Below the pieces are notes generated by a model. That model worked only from the letters and a program-made list of their open reading frames with translations. It made no database searches and was not told where the DNA came from. 64,000 bases of DNA, taken from positions 147,458 through 211,457 of the forward strand of contig JADGJT010000002.1 of the NCBI GenBank assembly GCA_027604005.1. The letters are read 5' to 3'. The position numbers were made by a program, and so were the translations under genes. Each line of letters begins with the position of its first letter. Positions within the stretch are counted from its first letter, which is position 1. This document shows, piece by piece, positions 49,121-62,169 of the stretch. The stretch comes from Dinochytrium kinnereticum. Taxonomy: Eukaryota > Chytridiomycota > Chytridiomycetes > Chytridiales > Chytridiaceae.

Positions 49121-52100
49121 TTACGACGAGCTCCCTCGCAGCATTGAGTTCAAAAACATTTTCTTAATGATTTGAGGCAGATCTTTCGTATCCATGCATA
49201 TAAAAGCGCTACCTGGCATTGCTGTTGCCAGCCTGTAACAATTAGAATTTTGAGTTAAAAAAATTATTACTGGTTAGCCTGGTCTTGAAGGGATCCAATA
49301 AATATCATGTAAGCGTTGACAGATTCGTTTTGCTTCAAGGCTTCATATATTGTTAGTCGGAACGAAGCAAAAACATGTATTACCTTCAGAGAGTTCAGCA
49401 GGTTTAATGTTGTACTGCTGAATATTGGCGTCAGACAATATCATCACGAAATATTCATCGGCTTCTTTTTTCACAATGTTAGAGATTCCATGGTGAACGG
49501 AAGCGAGAGTATTATCTATAAGAAAAGTCAGTTTGTAACTATCTCATAAATTCAAACCCCCCGAAAGACAGTATTGGGAATGCGCCCTCATTTTCGTAAG
49601 TACATTAAACATTTCACGCTCGTTCTTGGGATAAGAATCTTCCTGCACAAATACAACACTTGGTGAATCTCCCTATGATGAATTAATATCGATTATTTCG
49701 AATATAACACACGCTATGACCAGCTATCTCATATCTAAATTTGTGTTCGAAATTCCTGAAAGACTCCATGATAACTGATGCACATTTAGTACACCGGGAA
49801 AATAAAATAACCCACGAAGTGCGCATTCCAAAGAACGATCAAGCCTCTGATCTTGTCCGTTAAACCGTGTCATACTTGCACTAAGATCGAAGCCGAAATA
49901 CATTCTTTTGGGATTTTCCTGAAAGTTAAGCTGATCTTCGTTTTCCCCTCGTCGCTTGTAAATTGCCTTCTCTCCTGCAATTCCCTCAACCCTTTGAAGG
50001 TTAGCAGATACTTTTAAAATCTTTACAGTTTGGACTCATCTATATCCCCAGATACCTTTCCTCTCAACCAAACCGTTTCTTTCTTTTTCGCTTCTGCAGC
50101 TTCCAGGATCACCCTTAACTCTCGCTTTTCTCTTCGAATACTGTCTAAATACGCGGAAAAGGTCTTTTTAAGTCAGTTCAAAATTTAGGACAAATTTAGG
50201 TTATTTGAAAGACATTAAAGATATTTTAAGATTTAAGCAAACAGAAAACAAAGGCAAAACGTAGATTTACATCATAGTCCTTTTGGGTCATTTGCAATTC
50301 CTCAAGCTTCTTCTTAATAGCCATATCATGCATCATCTTCTGCGCTTCGTTAACATCCTTTGACGTTTCAATTGCATCTCTCTATTCCAAAAAATTACAA
50401 TGATTTGTATTATTCAGATGCGTACCAAAGTGAAGTTAGAGGTATCGATAGGCGCAGACTTCCTCCCCTCTGGTAATTCACCATAAAACCCACCACTAGA
50501 GGCATCACCTCCCCCATCACCCCCTCCACCCCCTCCACCACTTCCTCTGCCTGTACCACCACCCTCACTAATACCTTCACCTTCTCCCGACCCAACTCCA
50601 CGGCCCGACCCACTTGCATCGCCGTTCTCATCTGAGAAAGACCCCAAAATCTCGTTAGGGCCCTCCACAGCCTTTCCTCGAACGATATATAAAGGCGAAT
50701 CTCCAAGCCCACCAGCCAACTTTTTCCATTCATTTAAATCTCTCTCTAGGTCTTCTTCACGGATCTGCCAAATGTTGATAAAACCTATGGAAAGTATTAG
50801 AGTAATTTTTTTCAATGAGAACCGTTGAGGTCAAGCGTTATTAAACGTCCATCGTTAAGCTCCGTTATTGAAACGATGCTTCGAGTAGCGTTAGAGTTGG
50901 CTTTCTCATATTGATCTTTCCCTCTACACCACGTTGGTTACAAAAATATGTATCATCCACGACAAACCTTCCAGAAAACGCCCAGTTGGGAAAAGAAAGC
51001 GGAACCTTGACAGACTTCACGGTTTTCGCAGATGGGTCAACAATTTCCATAACGCCCTCTCCTTTGCTTTCGTCCAGCGACCGAATCGTAATACATTTCC
51101 GCTGCTTCGAGAAAAAAATTTCTGGTCTCAGCTTCGAAGATGCATCACAATTAATGTCGGATTTCGGTCGCGGCCAATGCCAAACTTCTGCAAAAGTGTT
51201 TCCGACTGATTTGGTCATCGGTATTCGCGATAGATAGGATCCAAAGGAGGGAGAGGATAAGATTATATTCGACATTCGTGATGATGCTGGGTAGTCGTGC
51301 ACTTCTGTCTGAAAACTTGCAATGCTCATAATCTGAGTGTAAGATTCATTGCTTTGCCTTTCGACGTAAAGCTCGACATAGAGGTTGGGAAAGCTTAACT
51401 GATATTACTAACCAAAAACAATGTGATTCGCTTACACATCTGTTTGTTGGTCTCTTGCTAAGACAAGAAGCTTGCGGTGAGAAGCCTCACCGATTTCAGC
51501 CGCCTCCACAAGCCAAGGACACATCCCGTCTTTTTGTTTCTCTTCAGCTCCACAGAGTGCATGCACTGACAGGACTAATGTGATGAGGAAAACGTTACAT
51601 CAATTACATACTGTTAAAAGGAAGCTCTATAACACGCTTTTCTTTCAGTTCGCTATTTATCACAACAAATTTGTTGTTTCCAACTTGATAAAACACTAAA
51701 ACGAATTATAAGCGTATCTTTGAACAAATATTACCTAACAGATGCTGTTGACCAAGCTCCTCAAAGTAGAAAGACGGAATGCTGAAATCAAAAACTCCCA
51801 GCTAAAATCATTAGCAGACGGCAAGAATGCACAACTACCGAAAGGGATTTAACTTTTTTCTCATCCAAATCAACAATAAGAATAGTATGATCACTAGTGT
51901 TGAAGAGGCCTAAACTTTTACTCGAAACCTCGATAAGCTTCAAAAGAGGAATAACTTCAAGAAATTTGAATCAGCTTTCAATACTGGAAACAAAATGACT
52001 ACCTTTCTGTAATGGGAAAAATTCATATAAATCGATGGTATTCACAGTCCTCTTTGAGATATCCACAATGTGCAAAGTCACAGGGTTAGATGTTAAAGCG

Positions 52101-55100
52101 TAAATAATGCCTTGAAAATGTGAAGAAGCTACAATATGTAGTCCTTCACCATTTGTCCCAAGTTGAAATGACGAAAGCATTTCTGTGAACGTAAGGAAAC
52201 GCGCTGTTGATGGGGTTTAGAGGGGGGCAAAAAAAAGGAAAATGAACCTTCATTAAACTTTATAGCAGAAGGCAATGATATCTTTATCGGCCAAGCTCCC
52301 TTCAAAAAATTAGCGACACCACTATAAATGCTTACTCTTGTTCCAACAGAGCTTTTCGTAACATTAAGATTCAAGGCCTTCCACCCTTCACGAATCTTCC
52401 ACTCCTCAACCTTCTCAGCACAAGGAAGAAACTCCTTAATCCCAAGCAAAACTTTAACCTCGCTTTCGAGACCAATTGAGATACCGTGTTTCGCAAACGC
52501 CTCCATTAGCAGATTCTTAATATCTTCGTCATAACTATCAAAATCAAACACATTTCCTAAAGCTTTCGGTAGTCCTTCATTCGGAAAGGCCTCAAGATGA
52601 CGAGCGATGGAGACAAGCTCTCGGGTAGAGTAGGGATAACTTATTACACCCTCGTCAACCAATCCACGCAGTTCTTTGAAGGCGTTCGTAAGTTTTTTAA
52701 GAAGGCTGATGTCGACGGATGGAGCATAGTTCCGGAGTAAGGAGAGTTCTGATTCTGGATCTGGGTTATCGACGCAGTGTGTTGCAAATACGTCGCCTAA
52801 TAAAATCATTAGAATTCTGCTTTTTTCGTTAGGAGGATGAACCAATTTCTCTAAAAAAATCGTTTCCTAGAAACGGAAAACCGGGTCTATTTGCTAATAT
52901 GATCATCTTAAAAGATTCATGTGCGATAATGTCCTTGAATGGATCACCTAATAAAATTAGTTAAGGAAAACTACGTTAAGACTCCACGTGAAACAGCACT
53001 TCTCTCCTTCGACGTAATTCTTCTCCCGTCTACAAGCACCATCTCACCATCCTCCGCCAAGCTTTTCAAAATTGCCGTCACATATGTAGGGGCCTTGTCC
53101 GCCTCATCAACAATCAAAGTATGCCCTAACTTCACCGCTCGAACGAGAGGTGAGTCTTCGTACACCAAGATCCCATCCTTCAATGTTGGATTTGCGGTAA
53201 GGCTATGAACCGTTGTGTCTCGATGTAGTTGGATGTACTCTCGTGGCATTCTAAGGAGCTCTAGAAGTCGATCTGCTATTTTGTTTTTTCCCACTCCTTG
53301 ATTGCCGATTAAAAGGATATGTTCGCCAAGCAGGAGGTCCTTAACTATGTCTCGCATTACGCGGAGTTGCTTTGCGTTATCGAAGAACACGACACGTGGG
53401 ATTAGAAGGGAATCCACTGCTTCCTGGATTGGATATCGGACGTTTCCGATTTGAAAGCATTGTGACCCGTCCCCCAATGGTTCGTAAGAGTACTTTTAGT
53501 AAGTGCCCGATGAGAGTGATAAATATATATATATAGATTAGGGCTAATTAACGAAAGTGGTAGTATACATCAATCACTTCTTCTGCTGAGATAGGCGATG
53601 GTTTGATATTTGACTTCGCCAATAAATCTTCGAGAGCTTCTCTAGCTAGAAGAGGTTGAAAAGAACCAAGAGTCGCCTTCAAAATCGCATCGTAAAGCGA
53701 ATCATCAGGGAAACTCGCCAGTTGATGTGATATCCTTAAAAGCTGCCTACAATATTGTCTAAATCATAAAGACTCAAAACAGTGGATTACCTAGTGGAGA
53801 GAGATCCAGCTAATGCCTGGAACGTCTCATCTGTATGCCCACGAAGCGCACCGGCAAAATGAAGCAGCTGCTGCATCTTAGTGATTTCTAATTGCGGGCA
53901 TTTCTTTAGAATGATCTCTTTTTCCTCTTCGTACGATAACGCTCGCATGGGTACAAAGAGAAACATGGAATAAATCTCAGGAACAAGCCATTTTATGCTA
54001 ATAGATGCAGATGACTTTGCTATAGCGATGATCCTAAAATTCGGGTGAATAGGTAGAACCTTTATCGGTCTGTGCGCACTAGACGGCGAGATCTTTCCAT
54101 CCTTGGAAAGCATCTCAAATTTCTCCAACGGCACTAAATGAGACCCATCGGGAAGTGTTATCTCGCGTTCAGATATCAACCGCTGAAGCGACGAAAGTAC
54201 CCCAAAGGGAAGTGATTCGATGTGATCAAGAACAACAATATCGCCTTCTAAGGCAGCAGAGACGAGAGGAGAATTGGTCCAGATCGTATCTCCTTTATCA
54301 TTCGTCGATCGGCGTTGAAGCAAGTCTCTCGCACTCATGTCTTTGTACAGGGGAAGAATCTGATATCTATATCCTAGAACTTGGACAAAGGCGCGTAGAA
54401 GGGTTGACTTGCCTCCGCCTTTTTCACCAATTATGCAGAAATCGTTGATTGAATGAGCTAGTAGCATCATAGCCATCAATGCAGAGTGATAGTGTGTTTT
54501 TACGAACTTCCTGTCTAATACGGGGCTGAGCTGAACACCAGTATATATGTCCGTGGCAGACACATCTTTGCTTCCTCCAGCCCGAAAAAAGCCAATCTTG
54601 CAAGTGGCTGAGTTGAAAGAAACACCCGAGAACGCCGACTTGTGCTTCTTCAACTGAAAAACCTCATAATGAACATTCCATTCGCTTAACTTGTTCCAGA
54701 TGGGAGAGAATCCAAACCTCTCGAAAACCTTTTCGATCAAACTTTTTTGGCTTTGCTCGGTAGTCGGAAGCAGACAAAAGGGGTAGCTCAGATCCAAAAG
54801 GAGTCTTTGCTCAACATTTGGGAACCTGTTTAATATCTTCGCGATGCTTTCTAAGGAAACGGGAAATTCTGGTAGGGTTCCAAGGTCCCCATCACCTCCT
54901 GACGGTGCTTGTAACGCTAAAGCAACCGAAACCAGACGTTTCAGAGTCTGCAAATGTGCTTTATCGACTATGGTACTGAGATGGGACAGTTGGGATAAGA
55001 AATTAGGCCGGCCGATATGGCGCGCCTGAAACCTGCTACGGAAAGGCGGATCCAGGTGGTTTCCATCATATCGCTAGCGATGGTTAGTAAAAAATACAAA

Positions 55101-55886
55101 AAAAATTATAATTATAAAATCGACCGTACCGGGACTGGTGCACCAAGAGCAACAACAAAAAATCTCTCTGACGTTTTCCGCAACTTTTTGGTGATTTAAT
55201 GGTTGTAATGGCTACAGTCTAGAATACCTTCCACTCCTGTATTTCTTTTGCACTAAATTTCGCCGCAAGCTCTTCATACCGCTTAGGATTTACCATGAAG
55301 CTTCCATCATCTAACTGCATTTCCCGGTTTTCCAGAAGATTATTCAGGATCGGCATAACATTTCTTTCTGCCTTTTCCACACCATCCAATACTAAAATTC
55401 TTCCGTGAATTGCCGCGCGAACGCAGGGGCCGTCAGAGTAAGTCGCGTTTCCATTTAGAATTTCTCTTCGCTGCTTGAGATCGCTTTCTGTCGTGTCCTT
55501 TGAAAGGCATACGTATTCAACCTCGCGATTCGCAAGTTGGGCGTATTTGAAGATGAGACGCCTCTTCAGGCTTCCTGGTGGCCTATTGACCAAGGATCAG
55601 AAAGTGTATTTCTTGCACACAAGAAAACGAAATACCCTATCAAAAAAATGTCCTAGGTGGATGTTAACGACTATAAAAACATGTTCCAATGTACTTGTCC
55701 CATTTGATCCTTTTGCAAGATCCACCTCAAGTGATGCAGAATTTCCTGTATTTCTTTGTCAACACCACTGATAGAAGCCCTCATTCAAACCTGAGAGCCG
55801 TCAAAAAATGGCTTGATCTCGTTGGGCACAAGTTCCCATGCTTCTGGAGTGGTGATTCTGATGCTCACGTCACCGATCTGGAGCAT
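49121..55886 (-). CDS. VWA8: VWA8-like AAA+ ATPase with von Willebrand A domain
   Basis: Very large dynein/midasin-related ATPase, mitochondrial or peroxisomal in animals. Start MLQIGDVSIRITTPEAWELV; then EILHHLRWILQKDQMGQ, a 17-nt exon 55652-55636 (DIFLIG) and PPGSLKRR. This first P-loop lacks the GKT lysine pattern, as in human VWA8. Second ATPase site: IIGEKGGGKSTLLRAF, with RDLLQRRS and REITLPDGS. Third: LIGNQGVGKNKIADRL, LHRDTTVHSLTANPTLKDG, EADKAPTYVTAILKSL, VDGRRITSK. A Gly-rich linker (GGGTGRGSGGGGGGG, near 50550) leads to the C-terminal VWA domain with the MIDAS motif DLSAS (about 49880). The end reads FICMDTKDLPQIIKKMF. Roughly 1700-1800 residues, some thirty exons. No mitochondrial presequence is evident at this start; one may lie on an upstream exon. 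Confidence 0.9.
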
Positions 55887-56477
55887 CTCGCCTTTTTCTT
55901 AATGATGGGCGCAGGTTGATGGTTAGCAACAGGAATTAGGCCTGGAGTGATGGTCGAACCGTTGCCAGCGCAGTCAAACATCGCTATTTTCCAGTCATTC
56001 CTGTAAGCATCGTCCTGTTTCTCCAGAGCCAGCTGCAGCTGCTCCAACCGTCTGATGCTAGCAGCCATTTCAGCAAGGACAGGGTGTGTAACGGCAGTAT
56101 TTGATTCAGCCGAAGGCACCCATCGGGTGAATGATTTTGGATTGATTCTGCCGGTGGCTTGCAGGAAACACTCTGCCGTTCGGCTCCAAGCAGGCATCGA
56201 CTGACGATGATTCCTATCTCTTCGTGCACATTACCACCTCCATGCATGGATGCAATGCATGATGCATGAGGCAAGTATTTTTGAGCCTGCACATTTGATA
56301 GGTGCTGGATAACTACGATAGGCAAGAAACACGGTGAACATCTGCAGTATGCAATGCGCATGTATGTATTCCTCCATCCGCATCCTCTCATTCCAACACG
56401 CAATACATCCATAATGTCCACAAACGCTGCTGACAATTCGACCCTTTTTTCTTTCTCCAACCCAATTCAACACTTTT
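55887..56477 (-). other. Head-to-head spacer of VWA8 and TRMO with minus-strand ORFs
   Basis: An open frame at 55865-56197 (minus) would encode 110 residues including AEMAASIRRLEQLQLALEKQ, which reads like real helical protein, and a second frame covers 55984-56460. They could be 5' exons of VWA8 (the missing targeting region), a separate small gene, or chance. No splice that joins them to MLQIGDV in frame was convincing. Left as uncertain. Confidence 0.3.
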
Positions 56478-57905
56478 ATGCGTTTTGTATTAGGCGTCAT
56501 CTGTGGCATTTGCGTAGGCGCGGGCGTAGCCGTAAGCGACCCTTTCCTTTTTTCTGCGTCTAATTCTTCATCCAATTGCTCAAATGAATGCCACCAGTTC
56601 GCTGTTGTCCTTATCCCAGCCTCTAGACATGAAAAGGATGGTAAAAAAGATGTGGATCAGCACAAACACTGCAAGGAGAAAATTTATGCGGAGAGAGCTG
56701 GAAGAATCGCCGCTGAGAAATCTATAAGGAAGCAGGTCAGAGAGGAGGAATCTCACGAGAGTGTATCTCATAGTAAAGTTTAGGTCGTTGAGGCCATGTG
56801 TAAACCAACTGGTGGGTTCCCTGCCTTAACAATTGGTATCATTCGTTCACCTTACGTCGGAAAGAGAGGGACTCCACGGTTGGTCGATAACATTCCGCAC
56901 AGAAGATGAACTTTTTTTTCCTTTTTTTTATTAAAAAAAAAACAGTCAAGGCATGCTTGTGACAGAAAGCAGAGGCATTATCGAATTACAATCTGAAATT
57001 CCCATAGATGCGCTGGAGGGGCTAGAAGGGTATTAACACATATTCCTGGGTTTGCCGATAACGCTCGTAGGTATTCGCATCTTTTCGTAAGCTTTGTTTT
57101 CCACGAAAATACGAACCTCCCCAAAATGTTCATGCGCTCAACAAAGAAAATGGTGGCAGAGGACCAGATGGAAAGTGCAGCATTAGATCAACGCAGCAAA
57201 TCATTACGAACAGCCAGTTTTAATAGTACCGTTCCGAAATTCGCTGCAAAGGTTTACGCCCCTCTCCTAAACGGCGGAAGCATTGGAGTCTTTGCAACTC
57301 GCTCTCCCCATCATCCCAACCCTTTCGGTTTATCTCTTGTCAAAATTGAGTCGATCGATAAAACCTCTCGAAGGATCTACATCAGTGGTTTGGACATGTG
57401 CGAAGGAACACCCATTCTTGATTTAAAACCTTGGAACCCTGCGGACTGCCCAAAATGTTTTCACAAACTGATTGATCATGGAGAATGTTTATCCGGAGGC
57501 ACAATATGCGAGAATACAACGGAGGATTCTAGATGCCAAGGGCATTTCGATATCCGTGTACCAGATTGGGTCAACGCAGGCGTGACGCATGCATACCAGC
57601 TGCCGGTTCACTTCGAAGAAAAAGCCCGCGCATCACTTTTGGCAAATCTGGATAATGGATGTTTACGGTTTTACAAATCTGTTGATAGGAAGGAATTAGA
57701 GCAGGCTATTGTTAAAATCCTTTCTCTGGATATTCGAAGTTTTCACCAGGGTCGAGGCAGAAAGTCGCTCCCAGACAGTGACCTAGTTTGCGACAGCAAA
57801 CAATTTTACGAACTTGATTTTGACACCTTAAATATTAAGTTTGTTGTTACGAATGATTTAGAGATTCAGGTTACTGAGGTTACCCTGAGAGACGAAAGCA
57901 TATAA
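56478..57905 (+). CDS. TRMO: tRNA (adenine(37)-N6)-methyltransferase, TrmO/TsaA family
   Basis: SAM-dependent enzyme that methylates t6A37 in some tRNAs. Exons: 56478-56735, 56784-56878, 56946-57029 and 57071-57905, about 423 residues. The first exon gives a hydrophobic start (MRFVLGVICGICVGAGVAV) and a charged stretch with ERAGRIAAEKSIRKQ. The TrmO core is spread over four exons: LTIGIIRSPYVGKRGTPR, QGMLVTESRGIIELQSE, LEGLEGYSHLFVSFVFHENT, then GVFATRSPHHPNPFGLSLVK and GTPILDLKPWNP. The C-terminal part (FYKSVDRKELEQAIVKILSL and DSKQFYELDFDTL) matches the extra domain of eukaryotic TRMO. A zinc-like cluster CPKCFH lies between. The 56478 start is inferred: the 48-bp intron to exon 2 keeps the frame. 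Translation from the ATG at 56796 would give a shorter protein. Confidence 0.87.
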
Positions 57906-57969
57906 AAAGAGGCCAAAATAAAAATGTACTTGACATGCATATATCTACTTGTCTTTGTACTTAAACTGA

Positions 57970-58436
57970 TCAATCTTGTCCGCCTTGGTATTTACGCGAT
58001 AGAGAGGGACTTTGAGGGGATGATACATTAGAACTGAAGCTTAGTGCAGCCAAAACCGCGCTAGCGCCTCCAATTAAAGATTTTTGAGTAGCTCCAAGGT
58101 TCCATTGACTGCTTTGAGCATGCTGTGCCGCGGAGGTGGCAACCCCAACCAAGCCAACAACGCCGTTGAAAACAGCGTTGGTCACTGTTCCAGTTGTAGT
58201 AAATTTTGTCGACGTGTTATGCAACTTAAGGGCGATAGGGGGAATCTTATATTCTCCTTCATTAGTTGATGCTTGCTCGTCATAGAATTTAGTAGAATCT
58301 GCGAATCTCGGTTATAATAAACCACCTGTCCTCTTAAAATACCTTTACCCTCAGCAAATGCGCTGGTCATTGGCAATAAGGTGAATCTAGGTATGTTGCT
58401 GATTGCCGAAAAGGGTGAGCTTTTTTCCTGCTGCAT
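57970..58436 (-). CDS. Small hypothetical protein, 2 exons
   Basis: Exons 58436-58349 and 58298-57970 give 138 residues; the splice after FAE is GT-AG and in phase. Not recognised. There are two weakly hydrophobic Ala/Val/Gly stretches (NAVFNGVVGLVGVATSAA and SLIGGASAVLAALSF) that could be membrane or amphipathic segments, and a basic tail (SLSRKYQGGQD). It converges with TRMO, stops 64 bp apart. The composition and clean splice favour a real gene. Confidence 0.55.
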
Positions 58437-58624
58437 TGTGCGCTTGCTTTGAAAGTTCAGTAGAAGATAATGTTGGGTGTTTTCATACTACTCAAGAGAT
58501 CGAGAACTGAAGAGCATTAATGAACCGAAAAGTACAGAAATTCGCAAGAAACATCTATCCACACATGCAATAATATGGGGCTCCAACACTGTTGAGGTTA
58601 CAGGGTCAATCTTTTGTGAAAAAC

Positions 58625-61600
58625 TTAGATATAATGAATACTGAAAACTGAACTAAGTACTTTTGATTTGATTGACGAAAGAAGTTTAGCCCATGCCGAG
58701 AAATCCAGGGGAGTATCAGAATAAAACGTGCGAATTCCCTCAAAGATTTTGTGCAATAATCTGACGTCAAAATATGCTTGCACTAAGTACTTTTCTTCAT
58801 TAACGGATTCTGTTGGAACTTCCTCCAAAAATGATAAGTAAATCCGGGGTACCGCGTCGCAAAGTCCTTGAATAAGCCTCAAGCGGGAGCTCTGAATGAA
58901 ACATTAAGGAGGCTCAAACTTCATGAAACCTTCTCAAAAGAATATTCCCCAATAAGGTTCAAATCATTGCAAAGGGAGAACAACGAGATCGATAGAAACC
59001 GCGAGATATTCGCAGGAATGAAAACTTCTGTGTCTTTCGGATTTATCCCAACCTCTAATTGATTGGTAAAGCTCCCACCTCGAGCCAATTTAAAAACTGA
59101 TATGACAAAGCAGGACTTACCCTCCCAGAGTCCAGCCAAATTCGAATGAAATCTCCAGCTTTCACTCCTCAAGCTTCCACTTAGATATCCATAAACCTTT
59201 GTAACCATCCCATCAACCCACGAATTATGAGCATCTTCATACACATGAATGAATTTACTTTCAACAATCCTTAGGCGCAAGTCTATCGAAAGCGAAAAAA
59301 AATAATTGGCAAAAGAAGATAAATAATCAGTTACGGCGCAATAACTAACCAACGTCCGGCGACGATCGCTTTGGTCTCGATAATAACCCTGGGGCTAACG
59401 AATCACCAGCACCGTCAAACATGAATAATGGAGAAAGTTCTCGAACTTTTAGTGCAATACCACGTGCAAATCGTCCCCAGAATAACCTCTCTTCTCCACC
59501 TAATTCCCGGTGTTATTGAATTTTCCAAGAAAGAAGATGAGACCAAGGCAAAAAAAAAAGTTAAAGGCAAAATGCAAAGGAAAAGCAAGAAAATTCCTAT
59601 AAAACATGAAAGTAGTACTTTTCGAAGAAGACATTAAGGTATCGAGTTGATTAGAAAAGTCTCCGATCGATGCCAGGCAGCACTCCTCAAATAAACGGCG
59701 TAAACTTTGACCATCCCTTCAGTTGAGAAGATATAATTAAAAACAAAACTGCAGGGAAAAAAGGGAGAAAAAAGGTACTGACTCTGCAAGAAAAAATTTG
59801 GACTGCGCAATATCCTTAGCATCGAGCCTATTTGATGATCCATCTCCTATCAAATGGGGAAAAAATTCGTCCTCAGATGCTTCCCACAAACAGCCGACAT
59901 TGTTTCTAGCGCCAACGACAATAGCATGGAACATATCAATAGACTTCGTAAACAGCAGCGACTCGATTCGTAGGGAAGATTTCAATGACTGACTATCAAT
60001 AACCACGGTATCATCCACCTTCCAGATAACGTGCGAAAGATCTTGGACCGTATAAGGCGTTATAACACAAAAACTTGTATAAATACCACTTTCGGAGTGC
60101 AATACAATATCCCGAGATATTTGGTGGGCAAGAGGCCCTATTGGATTCAACGACATCTTCATTAATGTGATCGAAAACTCGAAAAAGGGCTTGCGGAAGT
60201 AGGTGTTCCATAGGCAAAGGTCTGGAACGCCTAAAGCCACACAAATTGCTTTCCAGGATTTCCCTTCCACCGCTAGCCACCGTTAATGAACATCTTTTTG
60301 GTTTTATCAAACATGACAGTTTCTGGCGAGATACAGGCTTAACTAATAAATCCTCATCTCCTATCAGCCGATCGATTATCTCCCGTTTTAAAGATGCTAG
60401 AGCCTTCCCGTTTTTCACCGATCCAAATATTCTGGTCAGTCCGTTTCGTACCAATTCAGCGACAGCCTCCAGCCACGGCTTGATTTCCTTGATTACTGAA
60501 TCTTTTGGAGTAAACGATTCCTTATCCTGAGCAATGTATGGTGACGACATCTGAATCGACCGAGGTAAATGACGGAACACCGTGTGTACATTGGTGTTTG
60601 ATGAATATAACTTCAGAATCGAGAGGCTTGAGTTTAGGGGACCCCCATCTTTTAATTGCTCCTCAGATGCGAACAAGCTTTCTCGAAAAATGGGTGCTAC
60701 TGCCTCTTCTCCGCCAGATGAAGATCCCACAAAAAGAGCTACCGATTGATGCAAGGTAGATTGAATAATATTGATGGTCAGTTCTATAGCATCCCCGACT
60801 TTTTGGGAAGTAGTCGGCAACTGTAGAGCGTCTCTAATCGCATCCTTCCGCATCCCCAGAAATGTTTTCAAAGCATCCTGCGGCGTGGATTTCTCCATAA
60901 ACATGATGGCGCATAATGCTTCAGCTAATATCTGATAGAGTCAAAAAATATCCAAACTGTTTTAAAGGGTGGTACTTTTTCCGTTGCGATGTGTCTCCGA
61001 AGAAAATATTTGGCCCGGTTGATGACTTTAGGTCGATAATGACTGATGACATCCCATTGCCGCTGAACCATCGGGGAGAATATCTACTGGATTCAGTAAA
61101 CCTGGGGAGAAGAATGTATTACCTCAAAGTTACAAGATTTCGAATCAGGTGTTAAGGTCAAGTTTCTATGTACGGAATTGGCAACCTGCCATAACCGACT
61201 CGCCCGGAGATATTTATCATCTTCAATCGAGTGCCAGATCTTAAAATACAATGTGTTTATGAAATTGTAAGTAGAAGGTGGCTTACTTGCTCTGGAGTGT
61301 CAACAAGCAACTTTATTTGAGCCGCTAATGAGTAAGTTTGCAGTTTTCGCGATTCTGTATCATATAATGTTACAAAAGCATTCAAGTGTAGCCAAATACA
61401 CACCAAGAATCATATCCTTCCCATCGCAAAGCTCGTCTTTCACAAGAGACTTGAGTTGAGACACATTACAACCCTCTCGCATGCACTTCAGGCCATTTTG
61501 CATCGATAAAGACCCAAATTTCATGGACGTTACGGAATCAGCGGCTTCAAGAAGATCGCGATATCGTTCACTTGACCCTTCTAAGCTCAAAGTCTTGCAA

Positions 61601-61772
61601 ACGAATGCCTACCCAACCATGATTCTGAGGTCTTGTTTTTTTGTCTCAATCTCTTTTCTGCAACATATCAAAATTGACTACTGCAGCGTATCCAACCTCA
61701 TCTCTATCTCTCTTTGCCGTAGCTCGGCCACCGAATTCCTTCGGAAAAAAACATCAACGTCCGTTTGGGCCA
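58625..61772 (-). CDS. COG1: Conserved oligomeric Golgi complex subunit 1 (COG1)
   Basis: Tethering-complex subunit for retrograde traffic within the Golgi. The start exon reads MAQTDVDVFFRRNSVAELRQ, followed by VGY-type RYRDLLEAADSVTSMKFGSL, the classic Vps51/COG1 N-terminal motif. The large exon 60904-60011 covers DALKTFLGMRKDAIRDALQL, SSPYIAQDKESFTPKDSVIK and EIKPWLEAVAELVRNGLTRI, matching the COG1 middle region. Later exons read LRIVESKFIHVYEDAHNSWV and end near PLDFSAWAKLLSSIKSK at 58625. About 900 residues, eight or more exons. Helical throughout, no membrane span. It is the last intact gene before the repeat-rich end of the window. Confidence 0.85.
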
Positions 61773-62169
61773 TAGAGCCTTGTCGTGCTGTAACCCTCCT
61801 TTTTTTCCAGTAATTATTTCTCAAAATTATTCAAGTATAATTAAATTAATAAAAAATATAATTGGAATCTTGGAATTGTGGCAATTTGGTCATGTGACAC
61901 TGCCTGGCAGAACAGGAGCTGCCTCACGCTAGCACCAACCGACATTGGCGAGATATGGGCATAATTGACGAGCACGAGCCTGAATAAGACGCATCCATGT
62001 CCCGTCAATGTCGGCGATGAGTATTTCCAGGTCGCCATTTTTAAACTGAAAGCTGACCAGTTCTTGTAACAGTTTCCTCTTATTATTCACTGTATTCTTT
62101 TAATGCCTGTGGATACGTAGTCAACAGTTAGAGAGATCTCATAAATTTATTCTTGCTATATCGAGCTTT
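61773..62169. other. Spacer between COG1 and retroelement debris
   Basis: AT-rich and without a recognisable gene. The word GGATACGTAGT occurs twice, near 62111 and 62180, both just after CTGT or CTAT; this may be a short direct repeat left by an insertion. No long terminal repeat could be defined. Confidence 0.4.
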
